A stretch of 62,953 nt of DNA from an uncultured Hyphomicrobiales bacterium (lineage in GTDB: Bacteria; Pseudomonadota; Alphaproteobacteria; Rhizobiales; Beijerinckiaceae). Every line of letters starts with the position of its first letter. The stretch's first letter is position 1. Below, piece by piece: positions 43,833-52,009 of the stretch. The position numbers and the translations under genes were made by a program. The DNA lies in assembly GCA_903825465.1 (NCBI GenBank), contig CAIKAR010000093.1, positions 1 through 62,953 on the forward strand. Reading direction: 5' to 3'. The notes below the pieces were generated by a model that saw nothing but the letters and a program-made list of their open reading frames with translations, was not told the origin of the DNA and made no database searches.

Positions 43833-44603
43833 TCAGAGCTTCTTGTTGAAATCGTCGAGCGACAGCGCCGCGCGGGGATAGGCGATCGCGCTTTGCGACA
43901 TCTTGTTGCGCACGCACATCTCCGCGAAGGCGATGGAAACCGCCTTGGTGTTGAGCACCTGCACCCCCGTCGCGGCCGCGAGGTCGTCGGGGTTGACCAC
44001 ATAGGGGATCAGCGCGCCGCCGAGCGGCAAGATGATTTCCGCGCCGCGCGACACCATGTCCTTGATAAGTTTCACGGTCGTCTCGAAAATCTCGTCTTTG
44101 CGTTTTGTCAGGTCGACATAAACGCCGATGGGCATCATGTCGCTGACGAATTGTTCGAGCCCGTGCGAGCGCAGGATGCGCCGCGTGTGGGGAATGTGCG
44201 AGGCAAGCGGCACCGTCACGCCGACCTTGTCGGCGAGCGTCAGCGCGGCGTGCATCGTTGTCCGCAGCGGGCCAATCACCGGGATTTTCACCGCGAGCCT
44301 GCCGCCGTCGACGCCGGGGTCGAAGGTGTTGCTGGAGATCGCGGCGTCGTAGCCGTTCTGTTCGGCCCAGAATATCTTGCGCACGATGGCGGGCGTTTCC
44401 ATCATATGGTGCAGTCCGTTCAGCACGCTCTGTCCGCCGATGGCGTTGTAAAGCGTCGCGCCCTCGAAGTTTTCGGGAAAGCCGATCTCGATCGTCGTGC
44501 CGGGCGAGGCGTAGGAGTTGAGCTGCGCGGTGATCTTGCCGACTTCGTAGGCGGGGCCGGACGTGTCCGTCCTCGGCGCGTGGTTGATGAACAATATGCG
44601 CAT
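43833..44603 (-). CDS. Asp/Glu (hydantoin) racemase-fold protein lacking both catalytic cysteines
   Basis: A 256-residue protein of the Asp/Glu/hydantoin racemase superfamily, opening MRILFINHAPRTDTSGPAYEVGKI. In true racemases one cysteine lies in the A-C-F-x-D-P-G region and another in L-G-C-A-G. Here these read AISSNTFDPG (residues 88-97) and ILPLGGAL (191-198), so both cysteines are absent. Related two-cysteine-less or one-cysteine enzymes exist (for example arylmalonate decarboxylase has one), so another chemistry or a binding role is possible. This is the first gene of the minus-strand operon. Confidence 0.8.
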   Translation of the reverse strand: MRILFINHAPRTDTSGPAYEVGKITAQLNSYASPGTTIEIGFPENFEGATLYNAIGGQSVLNGLHHMMETPAIVRKIFWAEQNGYDAAISSNTFDPGVDGGRLAVKIPVIGPLRTTMHAALTLADKVGVTVPLASHIPHTRRILRSHGLEQFVSDMMPIGVYVDLTKRKDEIFETTVKLIKDMVSRGAEIILPLGGALIPYVVNPDDLAAATGVQVLNTKAVSIAFAEMCVRNKMSQSAIAYPRAALSLDDFNKKL

Positions 44604-44741
44604 GGCGTTTCCCTAGTGGATTTGTTGGCGCCACGATTTCAGAAACGCGGGCCATGGGCAAGGCCGCGCGGAAATTGACAGGCGGCGGCCGCGCGATATG
44701 ACTTGCGGCGGTCGCGAATCCGCGGGTGGTGGGAGGCGGGC

Positions 44742-45758
44742 GTGAATATTCGGATGCTCGCCGCCGTCGCCTGTCTCGCCGCGCCGCCCGCCCTCGCCGA
44801 CGACGACTTCTTCAAGGGCAAGACGATCACCATCGTCAACAGCACCGGCAACGGCGGCAGCTATTTCAACATCGCGCAGGCCGTCGCGCGCCACATGCCG
44901 CGGTTCATTCCCGGCCATCCCGCGATGGCGGTCAAAAGCATGCCCGGCGGCGGCAACGTGCTGGCGACGAGCTTCATGTATCAAAACGCCCCGCGGGACG
45001 GCACGTACATCGCCACGATCAACAATTCGATTCCACTCAACCAGGCGATCGCTCCGCGCGGCGCGCGCTACGACGCGGACAAGTTCAACTGGCTGGGTTC
45101 GACGGGAACCTACAATTCCGTCGCCTACGTGTGGCGGACCGGGGGCGTGGCGTCGGTCGGCGACGTGTTTATGCGCGAGGTCGTGCTCGGCGGCACGGGC
45201 GTCGGGTCCAGCGTCGTGATCTACCCTTCGGTGATGAACAATCTGCTTGGCGCCAAATTCAAGATCGTGCTCGGCTACAACACCACCACGGAAATCGACC
45301 TCGCCATGGAGCGCGGCGAAGTGCAGGCGCGCACGGGCAGCTATTCCGGCCTGCTCGACGACCATCCCGACTGGGTGCGCGACGGGAAGGTGAACGTCGT
45401 GTTGCAAATCGGCGGCGCGCGGGATCCTGCGCTGAAGAATGTGCCATTGCTGACCGAGCTCGCGCGCAACGTGGAAGAGGAGCGCATTCTGCGGCTTGTG
45501 TCATCGCCGATAGCGCTGGGCCGGCCCTATCTGGCGCCGCCGGAAACGCCGCCCGAGCGCGTCGCCATCTTGCGCGAGGCCTTCGCGGCGACCATGCTGG
45601 ATCGGGAATTCCGCGCCGACATGGCGCGCATGGGCCACGAAATCCAGCCATCGAGCGCGGAGGAGGTGGCGCGCATCGTCGCCGACACGGTCAACGCGCC
45701 GGCGGACATTGTGGCGCGCGCCCGCGAGGCGATGGGCGGCGTCGCCGTCGGCCCATGA
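44742..45758 (+). CDS. Tripartite tricarboxylate transporter (Bug family) substrate-binding protein
   Basis: A 338-residue receptor. GTG 44742 has GGAGG five bases upstream and is the likely start; ATG 44754 is an alternative. A short signal (RMLAAVACLAAPPALA) is followed by DDDFFKGKTITIVNSTGNGGSYFNIAQAVAR, AMAVKSMPGGGNVLATSFMYQ and LGYNTTTEIDLAMERGEVQARTG. The opening NSTGNGGSYF differs from the usual G-x-G-G-x-Y-D, so ligand contacts may differ. It is divergent from the operon headed by the racemase-like gene (about 140 bases apart), so both could be co-regulated. Confidence 0.86.
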   Translation: MNIRMLAAVACLAAPPALADDDFFKGKTITIVNSTGNGGSYFNIAQAVARHMPRFIPGHPAMAVKSMPGGGNVLATSFMYQNAPRDGTYIATINNSIPLNQAIAPRGARYDADKFNWLGSTGTYNSVAYVWRTGGVASVGDVFMREVVLGGTGVGSSVVIYPSVMNNLLGAKFKIVLGYNTTTEIDLAMERGEVQARTGSYSGLLDDHPDWVRDGKVNVVLQIGGARDPALKNVPLLTELARNVEEERILRLVSSPIALGRPYLAPPETPPERVAILREAFAATMLDREFRADMARMGHEIQPSSAEEVARIVADTVNAPADIVARAREAMGGVAVGP

Positions 45759-45785
45759 AATCCGCGGCGGCCCGTGGCGCGGGAC

Positions 45786-46022
45786 TCAGCGTTCGATTTC
45801 GAAGAGCAGGCGCCGATCGGTTCTATCCTGCGAGAGCAGGCGCGCGCCCGCCTTCGCGACCGCGTGGGGGATGTCGATCGCGCTCATGGGGTCGGTGGCG
45901 AGAACGCGCAGCCGCGTTCCCTTCGGCGCGCGCTCAAGCGCGCGGGAAACCTTTATCGCGGGAAGCGGGCATTTCAGCCCGCGCAGGTCGAGTTCGACGG
46001 GATCGGCGGTCGCTTTGGCCAT
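45786..46022 (-). CDS. tusA: TusA-family sulfurtransferase
   Basis: A 78-residue SirA/TusA protein with the signature LDLRGLKCPLPAIKVSRAL and its sulfur-carrying C18. TusA relays persulfide sulfur for tRNA thiolation, molybdenum cofactor synthesis and sulfur metabolism. Length and fold order (beta-alpha-beta-alpha-beta-beta) match. It is convergent with the Bug gene and divergent from the acyl-CoA synthetase. Confidence 0.93.
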   Translation of the reverse strand: MAKATADPVELDLRGLKCPLPAIKVSRALERAPKGTRLRVLATDPMSAIDIPHAVAKAGARLLSQDRTDRRLLFEIER

Positions 46023-46200
46023 GACGCACGGCCATACGCCCGACCGTGGCCGCCGGGCAACACCGCGCTTCGGTCGCGCGGGCGCGACGCAACCGTGTTT
46101 GCGCGTAAACCATCGCTTGTCGAGGCATTTGACTAATACTCTCCGATCTCATTGAATCTCCGGCGCGGGCGGGGCGGGGCCGGCCGTCGGGAGGATCGGG

Positions 46201-48018
46201 GTGGACGTTCTTGAACGGCTGGCGAGCGAATTCGCTTACGCGCGCGGCGCCTGGCGGGCGTTGCGGCGCACATCCGGGATCGCCCGCCATCCCGACCACA
46301 CGACGCGCGACCTGATCGAGGAGTTGGCGGCTCTCCACGGACCCCGGCTCGCGCTTTTCAGCGACACCGAGGAATTGACCTACGCGGGCCTGAACGCGCG
46401 CGCCAACCAATACGCGCGCTGGGCGCGGGCGATGGGCTACGGCAAGGGCGACGTGATTGGCCTGCTGATGCCGAACCGGCCGGAATATGTCGCGATCTGG
46501 CTCGGCGTGATCAAGATCGGGGGCGTCGCGGCGCTGCTCAACACCAATCTGCCCGGCCCTTCGCTGGCCCATTGCCTCGCGACCGTGAACGCGCGCGCGG
46601 TGATTGTCGACGCGGCGCTGCTGCATCTCTACGAGGACGCGAAACCGCTGCTGGCGGCCGACGCGAAGGTCTTCGTCCACGGCGGGGTCCGCAGCGCCGA
46701 GGCGCCGGACGCGCCAACGCTGGCGTCCATCGTCGCGGGCTTTTCGGAAGGCGACATCCCGGCGGCGGAGCTGCCCCCGCTGACCATCAACGACCACTGC
46801 CTTTACATCTTCACGTCAGGCACGACGGGGCTGCCGAAGGCGGCCAACATGAACCATTACCGCGTTCAACTGGCCATGCTGGGCTTCGCCGGCGTGACGG
46901 GCGCGAAGCGCGACGACCGCATGTATATCGCGCTGCCGATGTACCACACCAACGGCGGACTCGGCGCCATCGGCGCCATGTTGACCGTCGGCGGATCCTG
47001 CTACATTCGCGAGAAATTTTCGGCGCGCGAGTTCTTCCCCGACATCGCGCGGCGGCAATGCACGATGTTCTTCTACATCGGCGAACTCTGCCGCTTCCTG
47101 CTGGCGACGCCGCCGGCGCCGGAGGACACGCGCCACCGCGTTCGGCTGTGCGTCGGCAACGGCCTGCGCCCCGATATTTTCGCGGCGTTCCGCGACAGGT
47201 TCGAATTGCCGAAAATCCTCGAATTCTACGCCTCGACCGAGGGCAACATCACGATCTTCAACTTCGATTCGCGGCCCGGCGCGGTGGGCCGCATTCCCAA
47301 GTGGATGGAAAGCAAGTTCATCGTCAAAATCGTCCGCTTCAACGTCGAGACCGAACAGCCGGTGCGCGGCGCCGATGGACGTTGCGTCGAGTGCGCGCCA
47401 AACGAGGTCGGCGAGACGCTCGGCCAGATCCTCGAGGACCCCTCGAAGCCCGCCGCGCGGTTCGAAGGCTATGTCGACAAGGCGGCGTCGGAATCGAAAA
47501 TACTGCGTGACGTGTTCGCGCCGGGCGACGCGTGGTTCCGCTCCGGCGACCTGATGCGCAAGGACGAACTCGGCTATTTCTTTTTCGCCGACCGGATTGG
47601 CGACACCTTCCGCTGGAAAGGCGAAAACGTCTCCACCAACGAGGTCGGCGAAGCGATTTCGGGCTATCCGGGCGTCAAGGAAGCGACCGTTTATGGCGTC
47701 GCCGTGCCGGGCATGGACGGCAGGGCCGGGATGGCGTCGCTTGTCGTCGATCAAGCCGGATCCTTCGATCTCGGCGGCTTGGCCGATTTCATCGCCGCCC
47801 GGTTGCCGGAATACGCGCGGCCGCTGTTTTTCCGGTTTCGCGACCATCTCGACATGACCGCGACGTTCAAGCAGCGCAAGGTCGATCTTGTGGCGGAGGG
47901 CTTCGATCCCGCCCGCATTCAGGATCCGCTGTTTTTCGCCGATCCGAAGACGCGGAAGCTGGCGCCTTTGGACAGCGGGCTTTGGCGGGAAATTTGCTCG
48001 GGCTCCATGCGCTTGTGA
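46201..48018 (+). CDS. FATP-type long/very-long-chain acyl-CoA synthetase
   Basis: A 605-residue AMP-forming ligase. The P-loop YIFTSGTTGLPKAANMNH lies at residues 202-219, ALPMYHTNGG and FYASTEGNITIFNFD follow, and DRIGDTFRWKGENVSTNEV marks the C-terminal hinge; these are the FATP/VLCS version (TTGLPKA, STEGN) rather than FadD. It activates fatty or other carboxylic acids to CoA thioesters at the membrane. The GTG start at 46201 is preceded by GGGAGGATC. It stands upstream of the CelD-like gene. Confidence 0.93.
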   Translation: MDVLERLASEFAYARGAWRALRRTSGIARHPDHTTRDLIEELAALHGPRLALFSDTEELTYAGLNARANQYARWARAMGYGKGDVIGLLMPNRPEYVAIWLGVIKIGGVAALLNTNLPGPSLAHCLATVNARAVIVDAALLHLYEDAKPLLAADAKVFVHGGVRSAEAPDAPTLASIVAGFSEGDIPAAELPPLTINDHCLYIFTSGTTGLPKAANMNHYRVQLAMLGFAGVTGAKRDDRMYIALPMYHTNGGLGAIGAMLTVGGSCYIREKFSAREFFPDIARRQCTMFFYIGELCRFLLATPPAPEDTRHRVRLCVGNGLRPDIFAAFRDRFELPKILEFYASTEGNITIFNFDSRPGAVGRIPKWMESKFIVKIVRFNVETEQPVRGADGRCVECAPNEVGETLGQILEDPSKPAARFEGYVDKAASESKILRDVFAPGDAWFRSGDLMRKDELGYFFFADRIGDTFRWKGENVSTNEVGEAISGYPGVKEATVYGVAVPGMDGRAGMASLVVDQAGSFDLGGLADFIAARLPEYARPLFFRFRDHLDMTATFKQRKVDLVAEGFDPARIQDPLFFADPKTRKLAPLDSGLWREICSGSMRL

Positions 48019-48135
48019 GCGCCGGCTTTCCGCGGCCGGCGCCGATCTTGAACCAGGGAACGCGGGGGCGTGGATCGCGGCGACATTCGTGCCATTTCGG
48101 CACGGAGGCGTCGTGGAAAGGCCCTGGAGCGCGTC

Positions 48136-49425
48136 ATGACGGACCAACTCATTCCGTTTCCGAACAAGCAGTCCCGCTCGCAGATGGGGCCGTGGATAAA
48201 CGAAAGCCTGGGCGTGCCGGACTTGGCGGGCGCGCGCCGCGGCCGCGGACCGGAGCTCCGGTCGATCAACAACGAGCGGCCTCTTCGCGCCCAGCTTCTG
48301 GATTGGCAGGAGGCGGCCGAATTGTCGGACGCCTGGACCGATCTGATGACGCGCTCGATGGAGCGCAACGTGTTTCTGGAGCCCGGCTTCGCCTTGACGG
48401 CCGCCCAGCATTTTCCGCCGGCCCGCCGTCCCTCCTTTCTCGTGGTTTCGGACGCCGACAAGGCGAACGCGCCGGAACGTTTGATAGGCGTCTGCGCGCT
48501 CGACGTTCCCGACGGGTTCAAGTCGCTTACGCATGGATGGCTGCCGAAGCAGGCGGCGCTCGGCACGCCGCTGCTCGACAAGACGCAAGGGGTCGAAGCG
48601 ATTGATCTCATGCTCGCCTGGATCGAGCGCGAGCAGCCGCAAACAGCCGGCTTGCTGCTGCCCTCGATAGCGGACAACGGCCCGACGGCGGCGCTGCTGC
48701 GCGAGCGCGCCGAGGCCCGCTCGCTCGAGTTGCGCTCCATCGACATGGGGGAACGCGCCATCCTCTATGGTGGCGTCGATGTCGAGCAAATGCTCCACAA
48801 GGCGATGTCCGCGAAGCACGTCAAGGAACTGAGGCGCCAGCGGCGGCGCCTTGAGGACATGGGGGAACTGACCTATTCCTCCGCCGCTTCGCCCGCCGAA
48901 ATCCGGCTGGCCGTGGAGGCTTTTTTGACTCTCGAGGCCGGCGGCTGGAAGGGTGGCCGCGGCACGGCGCTGCTGAGCGACCCCGCGACCGCGTCGTTTG
49001 TGCGAACGATGACCCGCCGACTGGCCCGCGAGGGAAAATGCCGCGTCGATTCCCTCGATCTTAACGGCGTTCCGATCGCGATGGGCATCGTTTTATCGAC
49101 TGGCGCGAACGCCTTTCTCTGGAAGATCGCCTACGACGAATCGAAGGCGAACCATTCGCCCGGCGTGCAGTTCACGCTCGAGTTCACGCGGCGGCAAGCG
49201 CCGAATTCGGGAGTCGAAGCCACGGACTCCTGCGCGATTCCGGACCATCCGATGATCGACCGCTTGTGGCCGGACAAGCTGCCGATGGCCGATATCGCCT
49301 TTTCAATCGCGCAAGGACGGGTCAAGTCTTTCGACCGCGTCTATCGGCGCGAGCTTCTGCGGCGGCGGCTGAGGCTGCTGGCGAAGCGCGCCTACTACGC
49401 GGCGACCGGCCGCAAGGCGAGTTGA
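48136..49425 (+). CDS. CelD/BcsL-type GNAT acyltransferase
   Basis: A 429-residue cytoplasmic protein. The C-terminal half has the CelD/FemAB-like acyltransferase core: KHVKELRRQRRRLEDMGELTYSSA, FLTLEAGGWKGGRGTALL, and the GNAT-like SLDLNGVPIAMGIVLSTGANAFLWKIAYDESKANHSPGVQF. Related proteins act in cellulose or other polysaccharide synthesis and in peptidoglycan or sugar acylation. Being followed by ParA-like and CDP-sugar genes, a role in a surface glycan is likely, but the acceptor is unknown. Confidence 0.8.
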   Translation: MTDQLIPFPNKQSRSQMGPWINESLGVPDLAGARRGRGPELRSINNERPLRAQLLDWQEAAELSDAWTDLMTRSMERNVFLEPGFALTAAQHFPPARRPSFLVVSDADKANAPERLIGVCALDVPDGFKSLTHGWLPKQAALGTPLLDKTQGVEAIDLMLAWIEREQPQTAGLLLPSIADNGPTAALLRERAEARSLELRSIDMGERAILYGGVDVEQMLHKAMSAKHVKELRRQRRRLEDMGELTYSSAASPAEIRLAVEAFLTLEAGGWKGGRGTALLSDPATASFVRTMTRRLAREGKCRVDSLDLNGVPIAMGIVLSTGANAFLWKIAYDESKANHSPGVQFTLEFTRRQAPNSGVEATDSCAIPDHPMIDRLWPDKLPMADIAFSIAQGRVKSFDRVYRRELLRRRLRLLAKRAYYAATGRKAS

Positions 49426-49462
49426 GCCGAGCGGCCGGACGGGCGCCTGGTAACCATGTTTC

Positions 49463-49478
49463 GTAACAAATTCTTAAC
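49463..49478 (+). promoter_or_regulatory. CtrA-like box upstream of the ParA-like gene
   Basis: GTAA-N7-TTAA (49463-49477), followed by C, differs by one base from the TTAA-N7-TTAA box bound by the alphaproteobacterial cell-cycle regulator CtrA. It is about 95 bases before the ParA-like start, in an AT-rich patch within GC-rich DNA, the usual promoter distance. One near match can arise by chance. Confidence 0.35.
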
Positions 49479-49569
49479 GCCCGTCGCCGTGGCGGAGCGT
49501 CGGTGGTAGGAATGCCCGGAACACATGGGCGCGGCGGGCCGCGCGCGGAGCGTGACGGGAGTTTGGTCC

Positions 49570-50307
49570 ATGAAGCCAGCCGTAATCCTCGTGGGCGCCG
49601 ACAAGGGAGGCGTCGGCAAAACGACCGTCTCCCGCGTCCTGCTCGACTATCTCGCCGCCAGCAACGTCGTCGCGCGCGCCTTCGACACCGAATCGCCGCG
49701 CGGCACGCTGAAGCGTTTCCATCCCGGGCTGACCGACATCGTCGACGTCACGCACACGCCCGACCAGATGAAAATCATCGACACGCTGAACAGCGCCGGC
49801 GCGAAGGTGTCCGTGATCGACGTGCGCGCGGGGCAGCTTGGCGCGACGCTGCGGGCGCTGAAGGAGATCGGCTTCCTCGACGCCGCGCGCGAGGGGCAGT
49901 TCACATTCGTGGTGTTCCACATTCTCGGGCCCTCGATCTCCTCGCTGGACGAGATCGCCGAGACGGCGCCCTATGTTTCGGACGCCAACTATTTCCTGGT
50001 GAAGAACTTCATCAACGACACGACGTTCTTCGAGTGGGATCCGGCGACCTACGCGTCCTATTTCAAAAAGATCAAGCACGCGGGCGATGTGACGATCCCA
50101 AAGCTCAACGAGATGGCTTACGAGCAGGTTGAGCTCGCGGGCGTGCCGTTTTCGACCTTCGTCGCGAACCAGACCGCCGAGGGCGACAGCGCCAAGTATT
50201 CGTTCGTGCTGCGCGGCTACGCGCGCACGTGGTTCCGCAACATCTCCGCCGAATTCGACCGCGTCGGACTGCTGGCGCTGCTTGGCGCCAAGCTAGTCAA
50301 GCGCTAG
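49570..50307 (+). CDS. ParA/MinD-like P-loop NTPase
   Basis: A 245-residue protein with the deviant Walker A GADKGGVGKTTVSRVLLDYL (K12, K17) at its start, and FDTESPRGTL and VIDVRAGQLGATLRAL further on, as in ParA/Mrp-like ATPases. ATG 49570 is preceded by CGGGAGTTTGG. There is no ParB partner. It is followed after 36 bases by a paralogue that has lost the Walker A lysine, and then by CDP-sugar genes, so it may position or regulate a glycan-export or synthesis complex. A CtrA-like box is upstream. Confidence 0.8.
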   Translation: MKPAVILVGADKGGVGKTTVSRVLLDYLAASNVVARAFDTESPRGTLKRFHPGLTDIVDVTHTPDQMKIIDTLNSAGAKVSVIDVRAGQLGATLRALKEIGFLDAAREGQFTFVVFHILGPSISSLDEIAETAPYVSDANYFLVKNFINDTTFFEWDPATYASYFKKIKHAGDVTIPKLNEMAYEQVELAGVPFSTFVANQTAEGDSAKYSFVLRGYARTWFRNISAEFDRVGLLALLGAKLVKR

Positions 50308-50343
50308 ACTATAAACCATCGCGGCGGCGGGACGGGGGTCGGC

Positions 50344-51042
50344 ATGCCGAACCGAACGCCAGCCTACATCGTCTGTTCGCCGCGCGGCCGCGCCGGAACG
50401 AGCACGATGGCGCGCCTGCTCGCGGACTATTTCCTGGCCCGGCGGCGGCCGTTTTTCGGCTTCGACACCGACCCGCACGAATCGCCTTTCGCCGTCCGCT
50501 TTCCCGGCTTGGTCGAGGTCGCCGACCTCGCGACGGTGAAAGGGCAGATCGCCCTGTTCGACCAGTTGCTGCGACGCGACGCGACGCCGAGGATCGTCGA
50601 CGTGTGGGCGCGCTCGTGGAGCGGCTTTCTCAAGATCACCCGCGAGACCGGCCTCGTCGAGGAGGCGCGGCGCCTCGACATCGAGCCGGTGTTCCTGCTG
50701 GTTGTGGACGACGCCGGCGCCTGGATCGACGCGGCGAACGGACTTTTGGCGCAATGGCCGGACCTGCGGCTTGTGCTGGCGCGCAACCATGGCTTGGCTG
50801 CTGGCGTCGACACGTCGGCGCATTTTCCGGGATTGCGCGACTTCGACATCGCCGGGCTGGATCCGATTGTCGCGCAGGCCATGGAGCGGCCCGAACTTTC
50901 GCTGTCGCGGTTTCTGGTCGCGCCGCCGGTTGAAATGTCGATTGTCGTGCGCACGGCGTTGCGGGCCTGGGTTCTGGGTGTGTTTACCCAGATTCAAGCC
51001 TATGAACTGCGTGTCGCGATGGATGAACGCGGCGGCAGGTGA
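50344..51042 (+). CDS. ParA-like paralogue with degenerate Walker A
   Basis: A 232-residue protein that follows the ParA-like gene and aligns with it throughout: FGFDTDPHESPFAVRFPGL versus AFDTESPRGTLKRFHPGL, and PRIVDVWARSWSGFLKI versus VSVIDVRAGQLGATLRA. The start SPRGRAGTSTMARLLADYF (residues 12-30) corresponds to the Walker A, but the two lysines are gone (G-R-A-G-T-S-T). It should bind nucleotide poorly, if at all, and may act as a partner or regulator of its neighbour. I know of no characterised homologue. Confidence 0.7.
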   Translation: MPNRTPAYIVCSPRGRAGTSTMARLLADYFLARRRPFFGFDTDPHESPFAVRFPGLVEVADLATVKGQIALFDQLLRRDATPRIVDVWARSWSGFLKITRETGLVEEARRLDIEPVFLLVVDDAGAWIDAANGLLAQWPDLRLVLARNHGLAAGVDTSAHFPGLRDFDIAGLDPIVAQAMERPELSLSRFLVAPPVEMSIVVRTALRAWVLGVFTQIQAYELRVAMDERGGR

Positions 51043-51051
51043 CAACAACCA

Positions 51052-51951
51052 ATGCGCGTTTTGTTGACGGGTGGCGGCGGATTTTTGGGGCGGCCCGCCC
51101 GCGCGGCGCTGCGGGCGCGCGGCTACGAGGTGATCGCGGCCGGGCGTTCCCCGCCCGCGGGGTCGGCGCCGCGGGACTGGCGCGCCTGCGATCTGCTGGC
51201 GGCGGGCGAAGCGGACAGAGTGGCGCGCGAATGCCGGCCCGATATGCTTGTGCATCTCGCCTGGACGTCCCAGCCCGGAAAATTCTGGACCGACCCTGTC
51301 AACGCCCAATGGGCCGAGGCCTCTCTGCGGCTGGTCCGGGCCTGCGCGGAGGTTGGCGCCCGGCGGATTTGCGTGGCTGGAACAAGCTATGAATACGACT
51401 GGCCCGCTGACGGCGACTGCGGGGAAGAGAATACGCCACTCGCTCGGCACACGCCCTACGACACCGCGAAAGCCGACCTGCGCGTCGCGCTTTCGTCCTT
51501 CGCCGGGGACGGAAAGATATCTTTGGCCTGGGCGCGCCTGTTTTACTCTTTCGGTCCCGACGAACATCCGGACCGGCTCGTGGCCAGCGTGGCGCGGGCG
51601 CTTGTCGCGGGCAAGCCGGCGCTCTGCTCCAGCGGGCGGGTCGTTCGCGACTTCATGGACAGCCGCGACGCCGGCGCCGCGTTGGCCGCGCTCGCCGCCA
51701 GCCACGTGGAAGGGCCAGTCAACATCGCCTCGGGGCGCGGCGTGTCCGTCGCGGATATCGCTGAAAAGCTCGGGCGAATCGCGGGGCGGTCCGAACTGGT
51801 GAAACTCGGCGCGCTGCCGGACCGGCCCGCCGAACCCGCGCGCATCGTCGCCGACATCGGGCGTTTGACCCGCGAGGTCGGTTTTGTCGCCGGCCACGGC
51901 CTTGACGAAGGCCTGGCGGACGCGGTGGATTTCTGGCGCCGCGGGGGCTAA
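51052..51951 (+). CDS. NAD-dependent epimerase/dehydratase (SDR, nucleotide-sugar type)
   Basis: A 299-residue extended SDR: MRVLLTGGGGFLGRPARAAL (GxxGxxG), LVHLAWTSQPGKF, CVAGTSYEYDW, and the active-site TPYDTAKADLRVAL with YxxxK. It probably changes a nucleotide sugar (reduction or epimerisation of a 4-keto intermediate) in the CDP-sugar pathway that follows. It begins ten bases after the ParA-like paralogue, suggesting one transcript. Confidence 0.9.
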   Translation: MRVLLTGGGGFLGRPARAALRARGYEVIAAGRSPPAGSAPRDWRACDLLAAGEADRVARECRPDMLVHLAWTSQPGKFWTDPVNAQWAEASLRLVRACAEVGARRICVAGTSYEYDWPADGDCGEENTPLARHTPYDTAKADLRVALSSFAGDGKISLAWARLFYSFGPDEHPDRLVASVARALVAGKPALCSSGRVVRDFMDSRDAGAALAALAASHVEGPVNIASGRGVSVADIAEKLGRIAGRSELVKLGALPDRPAEPARIVADIGRLTREVGFVAGHGLDEGLADAVDFWRRGG

Positions 51952-52009
51952 ACATCCGGCGTTCCACGCTCGGGCGCGCGATTCCCCGCGGCCTCAACGG
52001 AGATTCCTC

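Noticed and set aside
46816-48819. Long minus-strand open frame opposite the acyl-CoA synthetase and CelD-like genes
   Set aside because: Shadow of strongly supported genes; composition is typical of antisense translation.
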